A stretch of DNA of 64,000 bases, from positions 1 to 64,000 of the forward strand of contig JAEYTO010000123.1 of assembly GCA_023433925.1 (NCBI GenBank), in the 5' to 3' direction. The stretch is from Pseudomonadota bacterium. GTDB lineage: Bacteria; Desulfobacterota; Desulfovibrionia; Desulfovibrionales; Desulfovibrionaceae. Shown piece by piece: positions 59,654 through 64,000 of this stretch (within the stretch, counting starts at the first letter, position 1; each line of letters opens with the position of its first letter). Under the pieces are notes generated by a model. The model had not been told where the DNA came from. It worked only from the letters and a program-made list of their open reading frames with translations, and ran no database searches. The position numbers were made by a program, and so were the translations under genes.

Positions 59654-59684
59654 AAAGGGCCGCCCAGTGGGGCGGCCCTTTCGT
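59654..59684. terminator. Bidirectional terminator
   Basis: AAAGGGCCGCCC and GGGCGGCCCTTT (12 bp, loop AGTG) flanked by A- and T-rich ends on both sides. It separates the convergent muramidase-like and hypE genes. Confidence 0.9.
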
Positions 59685-59702
59685 TTCATGCACTGGTCCG
59701 CG

Positions 59703-60710
59703 TCAGCAGATTCTCGGCAGTTGCTCGCCTTCGAGCATGGACAGGAGCCGATGGCCGCCGAGCGGCGTGCGCAGGACGACCTTGCCGGGATTCTCGGCCG
59801 TGATCGCGCCGATGCGCACGGCGTCGCGGCCCAGGGCGTCGGCGCGCATGATGGCGAGCGCCTGCTCGGCCCGCTCTTCGGGCAGGATGCAGATGAACTT
59901 GCCCTCGTTGGCCAGGTAGAGCGGGTCCAGGCCCAGGAAGGAGCAGCCGGCCTTCACGGTCGGGTCCACGGGCAGCCTGGATTCCTCGATGAGGCAGCCG
60001 GCGCGGGACTGGCCGGCGATCTCGTTGAGCGTCGTGGCCAGCCCACCGCGCGTGGGGTCGCGCAGCACGTGGATGTCCGGGATCGCGTCCAGGAGCTTGA
60101 GGATGAGGTGGCTCAGGCAGGCCGAGTCGCTGGCCACCGGGGCGTCGAAGGCCAGCCCCTCGCGCTGGGACAGGATGGTCAGGCCGTGGTCGCCCATGGT
60201 GCCGCTGACCAGGATGGCGTCGCCCGGCTTGGCCCGGTCGCCCGAGGGCGGGTCGGCGGTCACGATCTGGCCGATGCCCGTGGTGTTGACGAAGACCTTG
60301 TCGGCCTGGCCGCGCGGCACGACCTTGGTGTCGCCCGTGACGATGGCCACGCCCGCCTCCCCGGCGGCCCGGCCCATGGAGGCGATGATGCGCTCCAGGT
60401 CGGCCATGGGCAGGCCCTCCTCCAGGATGAGCGCGCAGGTCAGGTAGAGCGGCCGCGCGCCGAGCATGGCCACGTCGTTGACCGTGCCGTGCACGGCCAG
60501 GGAGCCGATGTCGCCGCCCGGAAAGAAGATGGGATCGACCACGAAGCTGTCGGTGCTCATGGCCAGGGGGCCGCTCAGGTCGAGCACGGCCGCGTCGTTG
60601 AGCCGGGCCAGCTCGGGGCTCTTGAAATGGCGCAGGAAAAGCTCGCCGATGAGCCGGTGCGAGGCCCGGCCGCCGCTGCCGTAGTCGAGAAGGACTTTCG
60701 TGTCGTTCAT
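59703..60710 (-). CDS. hypE: [NiFe]-hydrogenase maturation protein HypE
   Basis: 335 residues, the normal length. PurM-like fold with LLDYGSGGRASHRLIGELFL at the N-terminus, AVHGTVNDVAMLGARPLYLT, VTGDTKVVPRGQADKVFVNT, VSGTMGDHGLTILSQREGL and DPTRGGLATTLNEIAGQS. The C-terminus is PRIC, whose terminal cysteine is carbamoylated by HypF and dehydrated to thiocyanate, giving the cyanide ligands of the hydrogenase iron. Lies 15 bp after hypD. Confidence 0.96.
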   Translation of the reverse strand: MNDTKVLLDYGSGGRASHRLIGELFLRHFKSPELARLNDAAVLDLSGPLAMSTDSFVVDPIFFPGGDIGSLAVHGTVNDVAMLGARPLYLTCALILEEGLPMADLERIIASMGRAAGEAGVAIVTGDTKVVPRGQADKVFVNTTGIGQIVTADPPSGDRAKPGDAILVSGTMGDHGLTILSQREGLAFDAPVASDSACLSHLILKLLDAIPDIHVLRDPTRGGLATTLNEIAGQSRAGCLIEESRLPVDPTVKAGCSFLGLDPLYLANEGKFICILPEERAEQALAIMRADALGRDAVRIGAITAENPGKVVLRTPLGGHRLLSMLEGEQLPRIC

Positions 60711-60725
60711 GTGCCTGCCTGGGCT

Positions 60726-61814
60726 CTAAAGATCCAGATGATACTTGAAATACGCCGCGCAGCTGCCCTCGGTGGAGACCATGCACGGCCCCACGGGCGA
60801 GGCCGGGGTGCAGGCCTTCTTGAACAGCGGGCACTGGTCCGGCCGCATCTTGCCCTTGAGCACTTCGCCGCAGCGGCAGCCCGGCAGCGGAGCGACATCG
60901 GGCAGGGTCAGGTCCAGGGCGCGGAAGGCGTCGAACCCGGCGTATTCCTCGCGCATGGCCAGGCCGCTGCCGGGAATGGTCCCGATGCCGCGCCACAGGG
61001 CGTCGGCCGGCTCGAAGACCTCGTACATGACCTCCACGGCCTTGGGGTTGCCCCCGTCGGCCACCACGCGGCGGTACTGGTTGACCACTTCCCGGCCGCC
61101 CGAGTTCTTTTGGCGCACGAGGAAGAGCAGCGCCTGGAGGAGATCCAGGGGCTCGAAGCCGGCGATGGCCGCCGGCAGGCCGTATTCGGCGCCCAGGAAC
61201 TTGTAGGGCTCGAGCCCGATGACCGCCGAGACGTGGCCGGGCAGGATGAAGCCCTCGATGCGCGTGTCCGGGTCGCTGAGCAGCCCGCGCAGAGCCGGCG
61301 GCACGAGCTTGTGAAAGCAGAGCACCGAGAAGTTGGCGAGCTTCCGCGCGCGGGCGGCCTTGATCGTGGCGGCCACGGCCGGCGCCGTGGTCTCGAAGCC
61401 GATGCCCAGGAAGACCACCTTGCGCTCCGGGAGCTTGCTGGCCAGATCCAGGGCGTCGAAGGGCGAGTAGATCACGCGCACGTCGGCGCCGTCGGCCTGG
61501 GCGGTCTTCAGGTTGCGACCCTTGGGGCCCGGCACCTTCATGAGGTCGCCGAAGGTGGCGATGGTCACGCCGGGCCGCGAGGCCAGTTCCAGGTAGGCCG
61601 CCACCTCGCGGTCGTGGGTCACGCAGACGGGGCAGCCCGGCCCGGTGAGGTGCACGACGTTCTCGGGCAGCAGCGTATGGATGCCGCTCTGGAATATGGA
61701 CACGGTGTGCGTGCCGCAGACCTCCATGAAGCGCAGTCCGCGCGATTCCTCGCGGATGAGCTCGATAAGATTGCGGCACAGCTCCGGGTCGCGGAACTTG
61801 TCAAGAAAGTTCAA
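60726..61814 (-). CDS. hypD: [NiFe]-hydrogenase maturation protein HypD
   Basis: 362 residues. Motifs FMEVCGTHTVSIFQSGI, GPGCPVCVTH, VIYSPFDAL, GIGFETTAPAVAATI, and the C-terminal [4Fe-4S] cysteines in GCRCGEVLKGKMRPDQC, ACTP and CMVSTEGSCAAYFKY. It assembles the Fe(CN)2CO unit together with HypC and HypE. Overlaps hypC by 14 bp. Confidence 0.96.
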   Translation of the reverse strand: MNFLDKFRDPELCRNLIELIREESRGLRFMEVCGTHTVSIFQSGIHTLLPENVVHLTGPGCPVCVTHDREVAAYLELASRPGVTIATFGDLMKVPGPKGRNLKTAQADGADVRVIYSPFDALDLASKLPERKVVFLGIGFETTAPAVAATIKAARARKLANFSVLCFHKLVPPALRGLLSDPDTRIEGFILPGHVSAVIGLEPYKFLGAEYGLPAAIAGFEPLDLLQALLFLVRQKNSGGREVVNQYRRVVADGGNPKAVEVMYEVFEPADALWRGIGTIPGSGLAMREEYAGFDAFRALDLTLPDVAPLPGCRCGEVLKGKMRPDQCPLFKKACTPASPVGPCMVSTEGSCAAYFKYHLDL

Positions 61815-62028
61815 GGTTCAGCCCTTCCTGGAATAGCTTGAGGGTGGCCAGGCCTTCCTCGCGGTCGATGCGGCGCAGGGCGAAGCCGGCGTGGACGATG
61901 ACGAAGTCGCCGACCGCCGGCTGCTCGTCGATGATGTCCAGGCGCACCTGATGGCGCACCTCGCCGACGCGCACGTCGGCCACGCTGTCGTTGATGGCCT
62001 CGATCTCCATGGGCACGGCTAGGCACAT
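61801..62028 (-). CDS. hypC: [NiFe]-hydrogenase maturation chaperone HypC
   Basis: 75 residues starting MCLAVPMEIE, with the essential Cys2 that binds the iron unit, and VGDFVIVHAGFALRRIDREE, the family's OB-fold signature. It carries the Fe(CN)2CO unit to the hydrogenase large subunit. GGAGGAG lies 11 nt before the ATG. First gene of hypCDE; hypA, hypB, hypF and the hydrogenase itself are not in this window. Confidence 0.95.
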   Translation of the reverse strand: MCLAVPMEIEAINDSVADVRVGEVRHQVRLDIIDEQPAVGDFVIVHAGFALRRIDREEGLATLKLFQEGLNLELS

Positions 62029-62404
62029 GACGGTTGAACTCCTCCGCCTGACGGCGTGTAGGTGAGATGGAAGGTCGGTCAGGAACAAGTAAGCAGAGCG
62101 CGCCCCCGCGTCAATGCAAATACCTTTCATAGACCGAGGCCGTGGTCTGCCGCGCAATGGACGTGACCTGGCCGGAGAAAAGGCCGCGGAGGCCGTATCG
62201 GACTTGGCCTCCAAAGACGAACAGGGCGATTAGACCGTGAATCGCTTCCGGCGTGGCTGGGAAAGCGCCCTCTCCCGCAAGAGCATCGCCGGCCCGGAGC
62301 CGCCGGCGAATGAACCGTCGGTTTCCAAGGTCCGCCCTATCTGGAGCGGACTTGGCGGGCAGGGCCTGGGAGGACAAAGCCTTCCCGGCTCACCCGCGGG
62401 TCGC
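62029..62404. other. Intergenic region between hypC and yajQ genes
   Basis: About 375 bases upstream of hypC and downstream of the YajQ gene (both leftward). Includes TGGGAAAGCGCCCTCTCCC (62261-62279, also near 30157), GCCGGCCCGGAGCCGCCGGC and an imperfect inverted repeat CCAAGGTCCGC/GCGGACTTGG near 62319-62356, a relic of the two-hairpin pattern. No gene supported; the hypC promoter must be in the left part but is not clear. Confidence 0.45.
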
Positions 62405-62896
62405 TTAGCTCTTCATGTTCACGTATTGCAGCGGCAGATCAAGTCCAGCGCCCTTGAGCATCTGGATGACCTCTTGCAAGTCGTCGATCTTCTTGCCCGT
62501 GACGCGCACCTGCTCGTCCTGGATCGCGGCCTGGACCTTGAGGCCCTTGTCCTTGATCAGCTTGACGATCTTCTTGGCCATGTCCTTGGAGATGCCTTCG
62601 TTGACCTTGACCTCGGCCTTGACCTGGCCCTTGGAGGTGGGCTCGGTCTTGCCCCACTCGATGAACTTCGGGTCCACCTTGCGCTTGGCGCAGTTGGCGG
62701 CGAGCATCTCCTTGAGGGCCTTGATCTTCATCTCGTCCCCCGTGAGCACGTTGATGCGCTTGTCCTTCTTGTTCAGCTCGACCGTCGTGGTCACGTTGCG
62801 GAAATCGTAGCGGGTCTCGACCTCCTTGCGCACGTTGTTCACGGCGTTGTCCAGCTCCTGCATGTCCACTTGGCTGACGATATCGAACGAAGGCAT
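62405..62896 (-). CDS. yajQ: YajQ-family nucleotide-binding protein
   Basis: 163 residues, full family length. MPSFDIVSQVDMQELDNAVN at the N-terminus, RYDFRNVTTTVELNKKDKRI, and DKGLKVQAAIQDEQVRVTGK toward the C-terminus. Some YajQ proteins bind c-di-GMP and act with transcription factors (Xanthomonas); others bind tRNA or GTP. With a diguanylate cyclase and EAL protein in the window, c-di-GMP binding is plausible but not shown. CAGGAGGAGCG precedes the ATG at 62896. Confidence 0.93.
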   Translation of the reverse strand: MPSFDIVSQVDMQELDNAVNNVRKEVETRYDFRNVTTTVELNKKDKRINVLTGDEMKIKALKEMLAANCAKRKVDPKFIEWGKTEPTSKGQVKAEVKVNEGISKDMAKKIVKLIKDKGLKVQAAIQDEQVRVTGKKIDDLQEVIQMLKGAGLDLPLQYVNMKS

Positions 62897-63010
62897 GTCG
62901 CTCCTCCTGGAATTGTTTTCCGGAGGTTGGTGCATACCAGAGTGGCGGGGGTTGCGCCAGTGGCGGAAAGAAGTCGCCGGGCGCGGCGCCGGAGCCGTGC
63001 CCGTGCGGTC

Positions 63011-63562
63011 CTACTTCAGCTCGCAGCTCTCGCCGCAGCAGGTCTTTATGAAGCCGGAGTAGGCGTGCAGGATGCGCTCCTCGCGCTGGCGGGCGGCCTG
63101 GTCGGCCGTCCAGTCCTCCACCGAGGCGGCCTTGGCGCGCAGATCGCTCCAGGGCGGCACAGCGGCCATGCCGCTGGCCAGCCTGCGGCCGCGGGATGTC
63201 TCCAGGAGCACGGCATCGTGCGTGTCGGTGACGAGCACGAGGGGAGCCGGCCCGCCTGAGACCAGACGGGCGGCGGCCACGGACTCGCGCTCGTAGGTGC
63301 CGGGCGCGCCGGCGCAGAAGATGACGAGCATGAGCGGCCGACCGTCCTCGCCGTAGGCGGCCAGATCGGCCGTGCGGCACTCGCGCGTGCCGTCGATGAC
63401 GTAGGAAATCTCGATCCGCGACCGCAGGAGCCCGGCCGGATAGCCCTTCTCCTCCACCAGCATGCGCGCCAGGGCCTGGCGCAGGTCTTCGTAGGTCGTG
63501 CGCTCGACCTGCTCGCCGCTCAGGTAGTCGAGCAGGGTCCCGCCAAGGCTGGCCTCGTGCAT
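63011..63562 (-). CDS. HsdR N-terminal-like protein with altered nuclease motif
   Basis: 183 residues. The pattern VERTTYEDLRQALARMLVEE, GYPAGLLRSRIEISYVIDG, RTADLAAYGEDGRPLMLVIF follows the type I restriction HsdR N-terminal (PD-(D/E)xK) domain. The aspartate is kept (TADLAAY) but the E-x-K that normally follows (VIECKAP-like) reads VIFCAGA, so nuclease activity is unlikely. The C-terminus carries a cysteine cluster, KTCCGESCELK. No HsdM/HsdS or other restriction genes are present. GGAGG precedes the ATG at 63562. Confidence 0.8.
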   Translation of the reverse strand: MHEASLGGTLLDYLSGEQVERTTYEDLRQALARMLVEEKGYPAGLLRSRIEISYVIDGTRECRTADLAAYGEDGRPLMLVIFCAGAPGTYERESVAAARLVSGGPAPLVLVTDTHDAVLLETSRGRRLASGMAAVPPWSDLRAKAASVEDWTADQAARQREERILHAYSGFIKTCCGESCELK

Positions 63563-63598
63563 GGCTCGCCCTCCTTCCATGCGTCTCAAACCGGACGA

Positions 63599-64000
63599 CT
63601 ATCCGGCCTTCCTGTCCGCCTCAGCCTGTTTTTTGGGCATCAGGTCGCCCATGGTCATAAGATCCTCGCCGCAATCCTCGTTGCGTTTCTTAAAGGCCAC
63701 GGCATGATTGAAGGGCCAGATGCGCTTCTTGTTCATTCCGAAGAGGATGCGCATGGGAATATAGAGGAGCAGAAACACGCTATGGTGGCGAATCTCGAAT
63801 TTCCATAAGGGCAAAGTCAGGGTATCGAACCGCGAACTCATCCAGGCCAGGGCGAAGAAGGCAGGCCAAAGCGAGGAGGCGAACAGGGTGAAGCCCGAGA
63901 AGAGATTGCGGCCGAAGTACTCGTTGGCCATTTTGTTGCAGGCCGTGTAGCTGGCTTTGTCCTTGCTTGCGAGAGCCCTGACGCTGAGGTTGTTGTGGGT
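63599..64000 (-). CDS. Membrane protein, C-terminal part, cut by the window end
   Basis: The frame is open from position 64000 (reading THNNLSVRALASKDKASYTA...) to the stop at 63599, about 133 codons, so the ATG at 63931 is probably internal rather than the start. Two hydrophobic spans are visible (LFSGFTLFASSLWPAFFALA and SVFLLLYIPMRILFG), followed by a basic soluble tail. No family recognised. The protein is incomplete here. Confidence 0.7.
   Translation of the reverse strand, partial: THNNLSVRALASKDKASYTACNKMANEYFGRNLFSGFTLFASSLWPAFFALAWMSSRFDTLTLPLWKFEIRHHSVFLLLYIPMRILFGMNKKRIWPFNHAVAFKKRNEDCGEDLMTMGDLMPKKQAEADRKAG

Noticed and set aside
59703..62028. Complete hydrogenase maturation locus
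   Set aside because: Only hypC, hypD and hypE are here; hypA, hypB, hypF and hydrogenase subunits are not found in the window.
63011..63562. Active type I restriction system
   Set aside because: Only an HsdR-N-like domain with altered E-x-K residues is present, with no methylase or specificity gene.

Overview
The window is a stretch of a high-GC Gram-negative chromosome (roughly two thirds G+C by eye). The gene set points to an anaerobic, flagellated deltaproteobacterium of the Desulfovibrio type. It has a hypCDE cluster for [NiFe]-hydrogenase maturation, a four-subunit 2-oxoacid:ferredoxin oxidoreductase (korDABC), an unpaired MoaD-like/E1-like pair, CheX, many two-component and c-di-GMP proteins, and two polar amino-acid ABC importers. 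The taxonomic call is inference from gene content. No rRNA, tRNA, CRISPR array or intact insertion sequence was recognised.

Layout. 1-1.5 kb: MoaD-like/E1-like pair. 1.7-15.6 kb (minus strand): GAF-PAS-GGDEF-EAL protein, an envelope group (dual ABC ATPase, YihY/BrkB membrane protein, giant AsmA-like protein), YdcF-type protein with glycosyltransferase, aminotransferase, DUF4019 protein, FKBP isomerase. 16-16.4 kb: single-domain response regulator. 16.8-22.8 kb: compact polysaccharide-export operon (small His-tailed protein, SLBB export protein, Wzz, YjbH-like protein). 22.8-24.8 kb: lipoprotein and a 2-hydroxyacid dehydrogenase. 25-32.3 kb: signalling block (REC-PAS-histidine kinase with a degenerate GGDEF, REC-PAS-diguanylate cyclase, cheX, PAS kinase with a helical partner). 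32.5-36.2 kb: DUF1786, CsaA, lipase-like, DUF445 and DUF493 proteins. 36.4-40.4 kb: amino-acid ABC importer with a fused double permease, plus a one-domain asparaginase-like protein. 40.4-41.9 kb: a lower-GC patch with a methyltransferase. 42-45.7 kb (minus): deoC, cobH, S10 peptidase, cytochrome c, zinc ribbon. 45.9-49 kb (minus): second amino-acid ABC importer. 49.5-55.9 kb: korDABC, a membrane protein and a fused succinyl-CoA synthetase beta-alpha. 56.1-59.6 kb: serine dehydratase remnant, O-methyltransferase, secreted protein, muramidase-like protein behind a sigma-54-like site. 59.7-62 kb: hypCDE. 62.4-64 kb: YajQ, a degenerate HsdR-N protein and a membrane protein cut by the window end.

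How the parts fit. KorDABC plus SucCD can carry 2-oxoglutarate to succinyl-CoA and succinate, giving reduced ferredoxin and ATP, and HypCDE supports hydrogenase use of low-potential electrons. The two importers feed amino acids, and one carries an asparaginase-like tail gene. c-di-GMP synthesis, breakdown and possible binding (diguanylate cyclase, EAL protein, YajQ) occur in the same window as the polysaccharide export operon and chemotaxis gene, but no direct link is visible.

The intergenic regions carry a recurring two-hairpin element (at least six loose copies) and a better conserved element of about 165 bp present twice (22.9 and 52.5 kb). The most interesting candidates for follow-up are the reduced GfcA/YjbE-YjbH style export operon with two histidine-rich segments, the sensor kinase ending in a degenerate GGDEF, the HsdR-N-like protein that has lost its nuclease residues, and the intergenic elements.
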